Of a DNA stretch of 64,000 nt, positions 48,653 through 61,620 are shown one piece after another. Location: the NCBI GenBank assembly GCA_963682055.1, contig OY821749.1:30387631-30451630 (forward strand). Direction: 5' to 3'. A model generated the notes under the pieces. The model saw only the letters and a program-made list of their open reading frames with translations. It did not search any database and was not told where the DNA came from. This DNA is from Primula veris (lineage: Eukaryota; Streptophyta; Magnoliopsida; Ericales; Primulaceae). The stretch's first letter is position 1; each line of letters begins with the position of its first letter. Position numbers and translations under genes: made by a program.

Positions 48653-50513
48653 TTAAACGGATATTTGGACTTAGCTACTGGTATTTCACTTATGCATCGG
48701 TGTGGAAAAAGCAAAGTACGTGACTCAATTATAGTGAACTGGAGGACTCTATTTCATGATTTTCATCCACTTTTCAATATTTTTTTTACTTAAATTCCTA
48801 ATTTTCTTATAATAATACTAGGCCTATAGGGTCTACATGTTTATTTTAGCCCCCTATGAATGCTTAGGCTCAAAGTACTACCTAATGCATATGATAGTGC
48901 GAATGAGACCACTCACCATCTTTTTTATTATAAAATGACATGCCATCTTCGTTGGCAAGGCATAGTCATATCTATGAGCAGTGAGTACACCTTTTGAAAT
49001 AGCTAGAAAATGTAATTACAATACATTCTAATATTACAAGTTACAACACCCCAAATTCACTGTAAATTAAACAATGAAATAATTAAATAAGTTCAGAATT
49101 AAGACAACGATTGAAATCCATACACCACCTTACACCTTAAAAATGCCAAAAACATGAAATTAAAGGGTTAAACTTTAGTTAGATCTTTCCAAAATTCGTG
49201 ATCACGATAATATATATTTTTTGTACTCAAACACAATGATGAATACAAAGGCTTAATGTGTGACCGTGGTTTTACGCCAATAAGATAATTTGATTTTTTT
49301 TTTCACATAAAAAAAATCATTTAAAGTTGAAGAACCATATGTATTTACAATTAATATTAAAAAAATGAGCTCCAAACCTGCAACCAAACGACCCCAAGCA
49401 ATCTATGCTCGATGGCTTGTTGAGCCGGATTATGCTTCAACTCATTTTTAAAAGTTCATCTCAAGTCAAATCTTTCATGCTAAACCGCAAATACGTCTAA
49501 TACGTTTTTTTTATACTTGTGATCTATAACACACACGTCTTGATCATAAATTATAATCTACAGAAGAAATTTTATTCTAACAATTCCAGAATATGTGACT
49601 AGCATGGGTCAATCACCCAAAATTTCTGAAGCAATGTGTAACTTCTACTAAAATTAAAAAGCTGAAATCTTTGAATTTAATCGAAGTCAACTACCGATTG
49701 TCACCACCGGGGTTCGTATCCTGACGCCTGCGAGACAGTTTTACCTCCAAAGAAGAGTTTCTAATTATAAAAAAAAAAAAAACAGATTGTCACACTCAAG
49801 ATATTTTAATACTATAAATATTATGCTTCACTGCAAGTAAAAGCAACATACAAATATGTGATACATACCCAAGATCCTACTAATTAGTCAAAACTGTTTA
49901 ATTTAACCAAAAAGATATGCACCAACCAAGTGCTTGACTCATTTTTTTTAAAAAAAAACCAAGTGCCTGTCTTTGTAAATTATGATGGTGTATTGCATAA
50001 CCGTTGTAAAATCAAGGGCGGAGCCAGGATGTGTGAGTGTCGGCGCCGGACTTATAATACTTAGAATACGTAATTTCAAGTGGAAATAATATTTACGAGG
50101 CTGTCGAATGATCCGTTTCAATTTTCAACAAATTATAGTAAAAATATATATCAAAGAAAAGAATTACTTACATGAGTTATGCGGGGTAGCGTGAACCCGA
50201 AAGCTATCATTAAGATTTCCTCATGCTTGTAATTAATGTTTGTATACTTATACCAAACACAACTGATGTTAAGAAATCATTTGGACACAGTTTATGTAGT
50301 AATTAACCCAACATTAAAAAAAACCCTAAGTAGTTGGTCCTTTCTGGCACTTGATTGGTCATCTATTTAATTTAATTTAATTCTAGTACTCCACAAAATT
50401 GTCAATTCTCAAAGTACCCCCTAACAATCACCACCTAGCCAATCACAAGCCAAACACTCTTTGACCCCCTCACTCTCTCTATATATATCTGTAAACACAA
50501 GATACATGTATGA

Positions 50514-50700
50514 GCCTGGATTTTTAGACATCAGTAAACCTGTTTTCACTCTGAAATCGTAAATCTGAATTACAGTTTGTAATTCAATCTTTTTATTTTT
50601 TTAAAAAAAAGAGGTAAACCGTAAATCCGAATTACGGTTTGTAATTCGGATTTATGATTTTAGCGTGAAAACAGATAATTTGCAGTTGAAAAATACAGTG
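50514..50700. repeat. foldback element upstream of the MYB gene
   Basis: ctgttttcac at 50540 pairs with gtgaaaacag ending at 50674. Between them, aaatc(t/c)gaattac words occur in both orientations, and outer arms (about 50514-50539 and 50675-50700) pair weakly. The element therefore has nested inverted repeats about 0.55-0.7 kb before the MYB start codon. Confidence 0.7.
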
Positions 50701-51214
50701 TATATATATATATAATATATATATACACACCATGATAGTGCTATAAAATTCACTTGAAACTCACTCTCACACACCCCCTTCTGTTTCACATCAAATTTTG
50801 TCACTTAACTATGTGATTGGAAAATAATTGCATTTCACTTTCACCCAAAAATTAATTTACTATAATTTCTTATTAAATCAATACTGAATTTAATGAAACT
50901 GAAGTGGGCTTGATTCTTTTCTTATTCTTTTTGCAACTATAGATTTATATTCTCTGTTTCAAAAAAAAGATTTATATTCCACTACCAAGATCTGATTTTT
51001 TTTTTCTCATACTATTCCCTTGAATTTTCCTATTTATTGGAGAAAGGGTCCTACTTAGGTTCCTAATTGAAAGTGAAAAAAGTTGCTTTTTTATTCTTGA
51101 ATTTGCAACTTTTTGGTCTTAAAATTTTCCACTCACCTCCATTTCCTCACTACACACACACATAGAGAGAAAGAGGGAGTTTTTCCTATCAAGTTTTTAT
51201 AGAAATTATTTAAA

Positions 51215-53017
51215 ATGAATCAAGGGATGCAAATTCTACCACCTTCAAGCTATGTGAGAAGCTCAAACTGGTTATTTGAGGAAACTAACTCGACAAAATG
51301 GACACCCGAGGAGAACAAAGCCTTCGAGAAAGCCTTGGCGTTGTTTGATAAGGACACAGCAGATCGTTGGTCCAATGTCGCGAGCATGATCCCTGGGAAG
51401 ACGGTGAACGATGTGATTCAACAGTATAGGTTGTTAGAAGATGACGTGAGTGATATTGAAGCGGGACTAGTTCCGATACCTGGGTATGATAGGAAATCTT
51501 TTACCTTGGAGTGGGTGAATAATCAAGGGTTTGATGGGATGAGCCAGTTTTATAATCAGTGTGGTAAAAGGGGTTTGACGAATCGGGGTTCGGAACATGA
51601 GAGGAAAAAAGGCGTGCCTTGGACCGAGGAGGAGCATAGGTAAAAGACTTGATCTTTGGTCTGATTATTAATACCTTGTTTGGCTGCAGTTTTTAAGCTT
51701 CTAAACCACTGTTTTAAAGAGGGCGCTTCCTAGTAAAAAAAAAAACTTGATTAAAAAACTTAAAAAACTCAGCTTCTAGCGTAGCTCTTGTAAAAACGCT
51801 TTAGTTATGATTTCGCTTTTTTTAAAATACTGTCTAAACTGGCTTACTTGAGGATGAGAAAAATGTTGTCTTTGTCGTATAGAACTTCTTGAATTTTCAG
51901 GTGAAGAAACCAAAAAGGCACCAAATACACACAAATTAGAAGTTTAGCTTATAGATGCGATCAAACAAGTCTGATATGTTGGTTTTTTAAGGTGAATCTA
52001 TGCTTTTTATAATTATGTACATATCCCAGTGTTGGTTTTAAAGATGCAATCAAATAAGTCTGATATGTTGTTTTTTAAGCTTTGAATCGAGCTTTTATCG
52101 AGAATTTTTACTACGAAGCATGCTTTTTAAAACAGTGGTCTATCCTTGTATCTAGAGAAGTTTCAGATTGCTCAACTGATAACTGTGAATTTATAGTGAA
52201 CCTATGTTTTCGAGGGAATCAAAATACTTCCGATTAGAACATCATACTGATTCCCCATGCTCTCATATGAGCATTTGAAGAATAGGTTCAGATAATCAGA
52301 TTCTTACAAGAAGGGATGGGTTTGGTATCTGTTGTTTTTATTACGAAAACTGATTCACAAACAAACTTTTTTGATAAAATATGTTACATAAGCAGATGTT
52401 TCAACATGAACTTTGCAATCAGTACTTGACTTTTGTTACACACCCTATTGGGGTTAGTTTTTGTTCAATGCAGTATTACGAAAGTATTATAAGCTTGTGC
52501 TTGGCCCCTTTTTCCTTAGAACTTAGAAGAGTACTATAATGATTAAACAAATTTATTATTTCTAATTATTGTGGTTATTTATCATTTTTATGTCAGGCAA
52601 TTTTTGCTGGGGCTTAAGAAGTACGGAAAAGGGGATTGGAGAAACATATCGCGCAACTTCGTAACAAGCCGAACGCCAACTCAAGTTGCTAGTCATGCTC
52701 AGAAGTATTACATACGCCAACTTTCAGGTGGAAAAGACAAGAGGAGATCTAGTATACACGACATTACCACCGTTAATATCACCGATGTAAAATCCCCATC
52801 TTCGAATAAATCCCTGTCGCCAGATTGTTTCTCCTCAGCCTCTCAATCAAACTCAAGTATAAGTGAAGTGACTAGAGGGATATACAACTGGGACCCTCTC
52901 AATCAAGGGTCTACCATGGCATTTAACATGGAAAATAATCATATAAGCGAGGCATATGATGGAGGTCGAGTTGGAGGCTATAACGCAGTTCTTCAAATGC
53001 ATTCTGTTCCTTACTAA
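51215..53017 (+). CDS. DIVARICATA-like two-MYB-domain transcription factor, 2 exons
   Basis: Exons 51215-51639 and 52597-53017 join in frame to give 281 residues. The N-terminal RADIALIS/SANT-type repeat (about residues 27-80) begins [19 protein letters not shown] and includes [18 protein letters not shown]. The second MYB repeat (about 133-185) begins [20 protein letters not shown] and ends in [12 protein letters not shown], the SHAQKY(F/Y) signature of this class. The intron interrupts the second repeat after EEEHR, as is usual for DIV-like genes. Such factors bind GATAA/I-box type sites and work with RADIALIS and DRIF proteins; the exact target is unknown here. The C-terminal region is Ser/Asn-rich without domains. 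Arabidopsis At5g01200/At2g38090 are the syntenic candidates. The leader before 51215 is rich in acacac and agagag. Confidence 0.92.
51705..52139. mobile_element. MITE in the MYB intron
   Basis: 435 bp bounded by the inverted termini accactgttttaaa (51705-51718) and tttaaaacagtggt (52126-52139). No coding. Parts recur at 30432-30596 and the left tip at 24833, so this is a small family within the window. No target duplication is evident. Confidence 0.65.
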
Positions 53018-54821
53018 TGATACTTATCTTAAAGTAAGGATATGTAAACTTATGAAGACTCGGGATAGTGACAATAACGATAATTTAAGCTGTAAGCATA
53101 TGGATTAAAGCTAAGTTATTGTGGGGGTAGATGAAGCATGAGCTGATTACTCTTCTATGTTCTGTTTGGTGAATTTTCTCATCTCTCTAAGTTTCAAGAA
53201 TCAAGAGTACAACTTTGGATCATGAAATCTTTTCTTCGTGTCTCAGATTTGCAGAAAACATATTTTCGGGAAACATTCAATTGAAACTTGGAACCTTCCA
53301 AAACAAAAACAAACAAAAAATTGGGAAAAAAGTATTCTTTGGAACCGAACGAAATTGTGTCTAGACTCTTCGAGTAAAGAAAATCAATAAGCCATATTCA
53401 TGGCCAATTTGAGGAGCTGTTTACTTGTTGCTAGTAAGGAAAGAACATCTCACTGATGGGTTTAAGGTTCTACTGTTGATAATATTCGAGATTTATGATG
53501 TGCCTAGAATTATGTAATCTAGATCTTAACTTCGTAGTTCTATTGCTTTGTTTGGTATAAGGGAATTTGCTGTTTGTCTTTCGAGATGTTTCTGAGAGTC
53601 ATTTGAGTTGTTTTTCAATTGCATCATAAAATTTCTAATTATTTTGATGTTTTTCTATCTGAAAGGGAAAAGATTAAATTAAATGATGTTTATAGAACTG
53701 ATGCTGATACTATTTGGTGACTATTAAAGTTGTCTAAGATCCACTAGCTTAAGCATCTTATATTCTTATACTTAATTCCGCCTTTTTTCTGTTTGTTCTC
53801 TGCTTGAGGTTGATATTACTCCTCATACGTACTTTGTTCTCATAGGTATGAGAAGTCAGAATAACTTTTAGTCAAATAAGCTGCTTTATTATGAGAAAAA
53901 GGAGATTACAGGTCAAAACAGATAGAGAATCATATCGTTTATAGGATACGTTAATTGTATGGTTTACATTCTTGATCTACATAACAAAATTCCAATTACA
54001 CCTCATGGAGAACACTTTCTTATGCAAATCAGATGTTTTATGTTTGCTTTGAGTAAATATATGTTGACTAACATGATCTGGATCAGTAATTATGTGATGG
54101 TCATCAAGAGTTTTGGTTCAAAAATGAGTTTTAGAAACTTCAAGAAATTAATCATTTTTTTTTTCCTTTCTATTGCTGAACAAACTTGGTGCATTTACCT
54201 GAATGATTGAAATTTCAACCTCTATATGATTAGACTGAAACAGATGTGACTAGAGTTAAGAGGTCTAAGTGATAGTAGTATGAAAACTTCAATCCCCAAC
54301 GGCCAAACAGATCTGGCACTGCTGTTTTCTTTCCCTTTTTATCAAATTAACGATTTTTGTGCTACTGCATTGTTTAATTTTTGTATTTTGATGTTCATTG
54401 TGTTTTTACAATTATAGAGGTCTTAATCTTGACCAAACTTTGTACAGGGCGAAAAACTTGGTTTAGGAAACCAGAAGAATCTAATTATTGAAACTTTTTC
54501 CATGTGGGGTAATGTATTATGCATGCATGAAATTTATGCAACTTTTTAATTAAAACATAATGACACAGTTTTTCCTCCACTATAAGCCCGTAGGGACTTA
54601 ATGAAGCCCGAAAGTATATACCAAGTATTAACTTTTTTCCTTTTACACACTACTGATTAGCCATTTCTTACAAACATCAGAGTTATTAAAACAAAAATTA
54701 CTCAATTGGTAACTTATAAAAGTTACATCACATATCAGGCATAGTTGCACATAGATCGGTGCAGTACCACAAACGTCCTTAATCACAGTGCGATTATGTT
54801 CTACAATGAACTGCTTATGAA
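53018..54821. other. MYB 3' flank, no further gene seen
   Basis: The first 200-300 bases are probably 3' UTR. The rest is A/T-rich with short open frames that resemble nothing I know. Confidence 0.5.
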
Positions 54822-55236
54822 CAGGGGCGGACCGCGCGGCGATTTTTAAATTCTTTTGTGTAGTTTTTTTTTTTTTTTTTTAAGATATATACATTGATGG
54901 TTCCTTAATTAAACAAAAGAGTTGTTGTAGTGGTAAAAGTGACTTTAAGATGGTGGAAGATTCAAGTTAGCTGTTTTTTTCTAAATTTTTATATTTTTTA
55001 TCTTGAAATTACCAAATTTCGTAAAAAACCATTGTATTTTCTCAAACAAGATGACTAAAAAATTATTTTATTGTCCAATAACCTTTATCTTAACTTTATA
55101 TTTATTTTATGCTATGTTAAACATAGAAAAAATACTTTGTTTTTGTATTAATTCCTATTTATTTTATCTTATATTTGACATATTTTTTACACCACTACCC
55201 TTAAAAAAAAATCATCATCGTCCCATACTGCCCAAC
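54822..55236. mobile_element. dispersed repeat copy A (hAT-like, caggggcgga terminus)
   Basis: It starts caggggcgg, a terminus seen in many plant hAT-derived repeats. It is collinear with copy B (55962 to about 56423) over nearly its whole length, sharing taattaaacaaaa, aaattaccaaatttcgtaaa, attattttattgtcc and atgctatgttaaacatagaa. A segment around gttgtagtggtaaaa...gattcaag looks like a degenerate tRNA-type A/B box. The right end, near atcatcatcgtcccatactgcc, is approximate. Confidence 0.6.
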
Positions 55237-55961
55237 AGATAGATCAACAAATGAACTCATATGACAGTTGTGGTGTAAATGTAATCATCTGCGACATTAA
55301 TCCATGGAAATCTGTTGAGCAATCTGTGCAAATAAGCAATTTCTTTGAAACTGTTAGTATCTTTACTTGGATACTCTGTTCGAGTTAGTCTTAATGCTCA
55401 CACTTTTATGGCATCACTGTGATGTGATACAATAACCACCATGAAAAATTGAAAATGCCCACCCAAATCACTTGCACACATTAGGTTTGGTCCCTCCCAC
55501 TTAGGCTAAAGATTCAAAACAAACATGACCATTCCTACAAACTTTTCATGATAAATGACAAAGCTCACCCACTTTTCAAAAGCTATGGCTTTCTTGCAAG
55601 TTGCATTATGAAAAAAGCACTTTGGTGATTGCTCACCTTTATTCTATTATAGCTTTTGGTATTGAAATCTTTTTCATTTTCTTACCGTACTTATTTAGAA
55701 TAATACGATGATTATATATCATTCTATTTTAAAATGTAGTAGTTATCTGCACTTAGTTTGCATGCGTATTTTTTATGCTCCTTAAGTGCTGTTTACATAA
55801 GAGTTCTTGTCTTGTGTTTAAGATGTAACTATAAGATTTTAATTAGGGGATAAATCATTAATATAGACCAGCTTTACTACAAACCTTTATAATTATTCAG
55901 TAACTTCAGTTACATATCTCTTATGTCGATGTAACACACAGGAGGGCATGCACCACTTATC

Positions 55962-56423
55962 ACGGGTGGACCTGGGGGTCGCGGGGGGTGGCCACCCCCG
56001 ACGGTTATTTTCAAATTTTTTTTTAATTTTTTTTTATGTGTAATTTAAATTTTTCTAACATATATATTGACGGTCCCCTAATTAAACAAAAAAGTTGTTG
56101 GTGTAGTGATAAGATTAACTTTTAAGTTAGTGTAAATTTAAGAGTTCAAATCATATTTCTTGTTTTTTTCTAAAATTTTCTATTTTTTACCTTTAAATTA
56201 CCAAATTTCGTAAATAACGATTGTATTTTTCCAAAAAAGATTACTAAAAAAATTATTTTATTGTCCGATACCATTTGTCTTAACTTCATACTTATTTTAT
56301 GCTATGTTAAACATAGAAAAAAATCTTTATTTTTGTATTAAGCCCTATTTATTCTATCTTGTATTCGACGTATTTTTTATATCACGGTCCCCTCAAAAAA
56401 ATCATCATGATTCCGTCCATGCG
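55962..56423. mobile_element. dispersed repeat copy B (same family as 54822)
   Basis: It begins acgggtggacctgg and ends near gattccgtccatgcg, which mirrors the ggcgga terminus. It is collinear with copy A in direct orientation about 1.15 kb away, at roughly 75-80% identity by eye. The ends are inexact. Confidence 0.6.
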
Positions 56424-59237
56424 AATTATTCTGATTAAGTGAATTGAGGATGGTTACAAGAATTACTTAAAGCCCTGGAAATTCGTATTTGTGCCAAACA
56501 TTGAAATATAAGTAGCAAAGTTTCAATGTGAGCATAGAAAAAGAGATAAAATATATAATAGTAAAAAATAATTAACAACTAGTATCTTTTTAATCTGATT
56601 CAAGATTTTCTTTGTTCTTTTGCAAAATTACCGCATCGAGATTCGAGAACTCAAAATTCTGCCATAAGGTTTCCATAGACAATTAAATATATGCTGGGTC
56701 GTGTACTAATGAATCATTTTTGGATCGTGCACTGTCATAAATAATTAAAAGGTTGGATATAAATTACTAGGAACAGTCAGACTATATGACTGGTTTACAA
56801 ACCGTTTGTATAAAAATGTGTCAAATAGATAAAAAAAATAATTAATTTTGATTAATATTTAAATTTAAGGTAGACCCCGTAGAGTCTATATTTTTATTTG
56901 AGTTTTTAGTGTGTTGTATAATTTGTTTTTAATTTATCAAATTCTAATTTGTTGAAAATAGAAAAAATAAATTAATTATTGAAAAACATCATCTGAACGT
57001 TCATTTTCTAATCTAACGGTGGTTAAACTGAGTGTAATATAAACAGTCAAATAAGTTGATCGTTACAAAGAGGCACTCGTTGGATAGTATTAAATAAACT
57101 TTCCGGCTTATAAATAGGACTTAGCTAGGGAATTATAAACAAAACAATGTGGGAAATTTAAAATAAGTAGTTTTAGTTATAATGGATCTGAGAAGTTTAA
57201 ACCATGATGACTTTCTGGATCTCCGTTCAATACTTAGACCTTATTCCTTATCCCATTGTCCGGATATCTCCCGGTAAATTCTTGGTTTATTAGACAATTA
57301 TAATAAAAAATACTGCATATCATAGTATTTCTGTAGAATGTGCAACATTCTGGTGTAAATATCGTATAGTAATAGCAGTTGTTAAGACGAACAGAAGAAA
57401 CTCTACTCTATTATAACTATAACAATATAGTTGAAAGATTAAGCTGAAATTGTCAGATATTAGGCTATGATGTGGTAAAGAAAACAACATATCTACTCTT
57501 GAGAAAAACTGATGAGCCTGTATACTCGGCCCAATTTCAACTTTAGTCTGTGTATATAATTTTACTATGTCAAGATGCTAATCCTGGCCTTACATGCTAA
57601 GCCCATTGTGTATCTAAAATATGTAAGAGTAGCACTGCAAATTGTTAAATGGTTTCGTATCATTAAGTGCTCACCTTGGTAATGTCACAAGGATTTATCA
57701 TAGCTTTCTGATATATGAGAGGCATTGTGTTGTTATTGAAATTTAAGAAAAATACATGTTGTATCACGTTATTCAACATGTGGATTGTGGACAGATCACG
57801 ACCCGCTTAGTTTCTCATTTCCTTGTCAGTTTCTTTCCTTGTGTGGATCAGAATATGTTCAGCCGAGATGTAGCGCCATTATCAATGATGCAGATAAATC
57901 ATTTCCTATATTACAGCACCTAGCTCGAGGATGTATTGATTTATGAATTAGGATTACATAAAATTATTCCATGTTGATCTCCAGTATAAATTTTGTTTAC
58001 AACTTTTTGAGTGTCGAGTTAGTCAGTCGAAACTTTTTTTTTCCGAGATAGTTGAAACTTGAAACCTTCTTTCTTCTGAAAGAGCATTCAAGGATTTTGC
58101 TCCTACTCACACAATTCGAACCCATAAGCTCCTGGCAATAGTTAAACCCTAAACTCCTGACAAGTTCAGCATTTTAGAAATAAATCTTATAGGAGTATGA
58201 TCCAACAGAGTGAGCTAATGAACCAACTGTTTAGCACTTAGTAATCAAAGGCAGGAAATTTTGATCCCATGGGCATCAGGCTTCTTTTTTTAATAGGCTA
58301 ATAGCAGTAGATCGGTAGACTATGAACTACAGTTCCTACCGCGCAAGATATTTCTATGCTAGCGGGAAATGTGAATACCGCTCTGCTATGAACGATGTCA
58401 ATATATTGTGAATATGTGGTGAAACTCTCAAGTTAAAAGGTAATAGAATAGCAGATGGGCAACAAATAATTCCTGCAAACTGTCTGAGATCTTTTGCTAT
58501 TTTGATGACCTGACCAAATTTAGTCTTTATTGTACAATGATTTTGTTTTAACTTTTAACGAAGTTTTTTTTATCACTTTCATTTAAAAATAAATAAAAAT
58601 AGCAGCTGAAGAATAATAATTAGAATAATAGTTTTATTTATTTCCTTATGGGAATACTGCAGTCTCCTCCTCCACATATCCTTTTCCATAAAGCCAAGAG
58701 ATAATTGCATACTAATAAAAAGAAAAGTCATAGATTACAACAAAAAAAAGTCATATGTCTACTATTTAGTACTGTGGTAAAAAAGACTAGACTGAGTAGG
58801 ATTTATTGTTTTGCATGCTTGGTGCATTGTACTGATACAATACAATGAAGCTAACATCGATTTTCATTCACATAAATGATGAAATATACATGAAGGTCTG
58901 TTTTGTTGTTTCAAATGCATGAACATGAAGATGAGTTGTTCTTCACGATTAGATTTAGGATAATCACTATGCGAATGCGATACTTTACAGACGTGAGTCT
59001 ATTTTGCACATCATTCAGCTGCATTACAAGGAACTATTAGTATGCTCAATTAATATAGTTATACGGCATCATTTAACAATCACTAAACGCACATCATTGC
59101 CAAATTCGATTTCCCTAAAAATTACAGTGGTCGTCACTAATTGTCACTATTGTCACTTTCTCCATCTCCATATTGGAAGATCTGCCATACGTTAGTGACC
59201 CTGGAAATTTTCTAGGTTTATCTATGCTTTTAGTTTT
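56424..59237. other. gene-free stretch
   Basis: I see no gene, repeat array or element with clear ends in these 2.8 kb. Confidence 0.4.
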
Positions 59238-59280
59238 GCCCCAAGTACTTGGGATACAAACGTAGTTTGATGATGATGAT
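59238..59280 (+). mobile_element. 5'-truncated retroposon tail with target-site duplication
   Basis: A 43-bp piece (gccccaag...cttgggata...agtttgatgatgatgat) lies between ctatgcttttagtttt (59222-59237) and ctatgctttagtttt (59281-59295), a 15-16-bp target-site duplication. It matches the 3' part of the piece at 6231-6280 and is an independent insertion of the same family. Confidence 0.75.
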
Positions 59281-59295
59281 CTATGCTTTAGTTTT

Positions 59296-60905
59296 CAGAA
59301 TGGAATAATGGATCAATTCGAATATGCGATAAAGGAAATTCCTTATTATAATTTCAGCTCGAGACTTGATGACAGGCAAGTTTAGGAGCTTCTTGCAATT
59401 CACAATTTTCATATTGCTTTATTTTTTTCATACATACGTTGCACACACCATGGATTCTATCACTGGTCACAAGTAAGTGGATCAAGGAATAACAACACAA
59501 AATAATCATATTAATATATATGCCCTGTACCTACCAAGTACATAATGAAATTATAATTTGCGATGATGTAAAATGACTTGTCAACCTAATTATTGACATA
59601 CTGGGACGGTGCTAAACACAGCCGGCCTATCTTTGTGTCGTTTATTTAGTTCACTATTACTTAGCATACTAAAATTGACACTTTTAACAATTCTTCTGTA
59701 AAATATCTAACGACTAAAGCATGGAAAAGATGAAACATAATCTAATACTTGTGATTAATGTGAGTTGGATAGTACAATGAGGACTTTAAAAATATCAGAA
59801 CTTTACCAAATAAATGGATAGGAGCTGAAAGTGATTGCCTAAGTTGTCTGATTTCCAAAAAAAACCAAACATATCCTTACAATAGCTAGAAATTAAAGAA
59901 AGTAAATTACACTCGTTACGTGTTTGAGAACACGCATGTTACACGTTCTCAAAAACACTAACTTGTCTTATTATTGGACTCTATTAACTCTTGATCAACC
60001 TCATTTTAAGACTTCTATCTCATGGACTTATATATTATAATGTTATATTTTATCACTTCATTAAAGTTAATGCACATCAGAATTACCACTAATTTAGAAT
60101 GATATGTAATTGTCTCTTGCCAATAATACAAATTGAAAAATGAACTAGTTAACGGTATATCTTGAGAATTATCCGCTTTATTGTTTTCCAATAAACTTAT
60201 CCACTAATAAGATAGTATGAACAAATACATACCTAAAGTGGGTCTATTTCCAGACAACTAGAAAACATATGTGGATAATCAGATTGGCTTAGTTTGGCTT
60301 TAATGAGAACAATTTAGGACATGCCTACTTGTATGGGACCAAATTGAACAAACGAACAACTTGTATAACATCAACTCTCTAAGCAATAATACTCTCAGTG
60401 GGTTATTATATCATTACTCAACTTTAAATGATTTTCTTATGAAGTACTAGCTGGCTTTGTATTCTCTTTACAAATATTGGCGGCCCGAAATTGATGCAGT
60501 GACGTGGACTGATTTGTATATACTCAAAATAAATTATTATTGACAACTATTTTTGTTAACAATGTTTAATAAAGAGTAGTCGAGTAGAACTTTGACAAAT
60601 TTTATGTCACTCGATTAAGATATAAAAAGTGAATTCCCAATCCACTTGTTAGGGAGTGGAATCAATATTCATTATTCACTATAAAAAAAATGCCTGACCA
60701 CGTCCAGCGATGGTCATAATTGGTGATGCTTTATTTAATGACAGAATTTGATGGATTTAACTATATATTGGGACGATCTAAAAGGGTCTTTCTGGCTTAG
60801 ATTTTTCTATTTTATTTTACCTTTTTCCATTTGCAACAGCTAATTACCTGCTTGTTCCAACATAATTATCGCAAAGCAACCATTTATAATGTAATTAGTG
60901 GCGAG
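59296..60905. other. gene-free stretch
   Basis: A/T-rich. No recognisable gene or bounded repeat. Confidence 0.4.
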
Positions 60906-61620
60906 TCTAATTTTTTTCTTAGGCTCGGTTTAATCAATTCGCGTCGCCTCCGATCTTTCGAGGTGTCTGACGTGGGTTAAGCCTGCTTCGACGGCGGGGT
61001 ACTCTTCGTACCTGCACAAGAAACGAACAGGGCCCGGAGTTGGTACCAGGTTTTCCCTCTCCGACGATCAAGTCAGTATTAGTGGAGACTGAAAGTAGGT
61101 ATATATTGAAGGATGAGAGATCGGCCCGGTTACAAGTCGTTGTGTTAGGCGTCACAGATCGTGTTAAGAAAGTCCGGGATGTTTTAGCTTTATCTCTCCT
61201 TTCGCCCTTTTTCTCTCTCTCCTACTAAGTGGTATTAGTGGGGGTATTTATAGTGTGATCCAGAGCTGTATTAGCCCTTGGATCCATGTACTGTCAAGTA
61301 CTAATCCAACGACGTTAGGTCATTTATGACTCTGACAAGGTTACAGTCCTTCTCCGGGGCCCACAGTCGATGGCCTGTGATTGAACCACGTCGATGAAAT
61401 GCTGAGGGGTCCCCCAAGGGAGCAGCAACGTTAATTGGGGAAGCGTACTTGATACGCTTCCTTGGCCGGTGTGGTCACATCTCGGTCTTACCTATGTCCG
61501 GGGTGGTATGTCATCCAATGTTGACAGAGGTCCGGATACAGTGTTTCTGGGACTGTATGAGCCCGGACGAGGGAGTGCTGACATTCCCTCGCCAATTAGA
61601 AGTGTATAATGTAAGAGGCC
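60906..61620. mobile_element. GC-richer block, probable LTR-retrotransposon LTR fragment
   Basis: A sharp rise in GC relative to both flanks marks this block. It contains cgcctccgatctttcgaggtg, tcgtacctgcacaagaaacg, and ttccctctccgacgatcaag followed by tcagta, wording I associate with LTRs of plant Ty3/Gypsy elements. A tatttatagtgtgat stretch near 61240 could be its promoter. No gag/pol, primer-binding site or second LTR lies in the window, so it is a solo LTR or fragment. The exact ends are not resolved. Confidence 0.5.

Larger units (their letters stand above)
41522..51214. other. 9.7-kb gene-free region between laccase and DIV-like MYB
   Basis: No gene recognised. The stretch from 41522 to 42970 is laccase 3' flank. 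A CACTA-like element (42978-47593) with nested small elements fills the middle. Tandem repeats and MITEs follow from 47.7 to 48.7 kb. From 48.7 to 50.5 kb I see only A/T-rich sequence and one element fragment near 50012 (gggcggagccagga). Confidence 0.6.

Noticed and set aside
49711..49721. ggttcgtatcc, resembling a tRNA B box
   Set aside because: No matching A box, cloverleaf or acceptor stem is present; probably a fragment of a dispersed repeat.
60934..61228. Open frames in the GC-rich block
   Set aside because: Short, on opposite strands and overlapping; they follow from the GC-rich composition of an LTR-like sequence.
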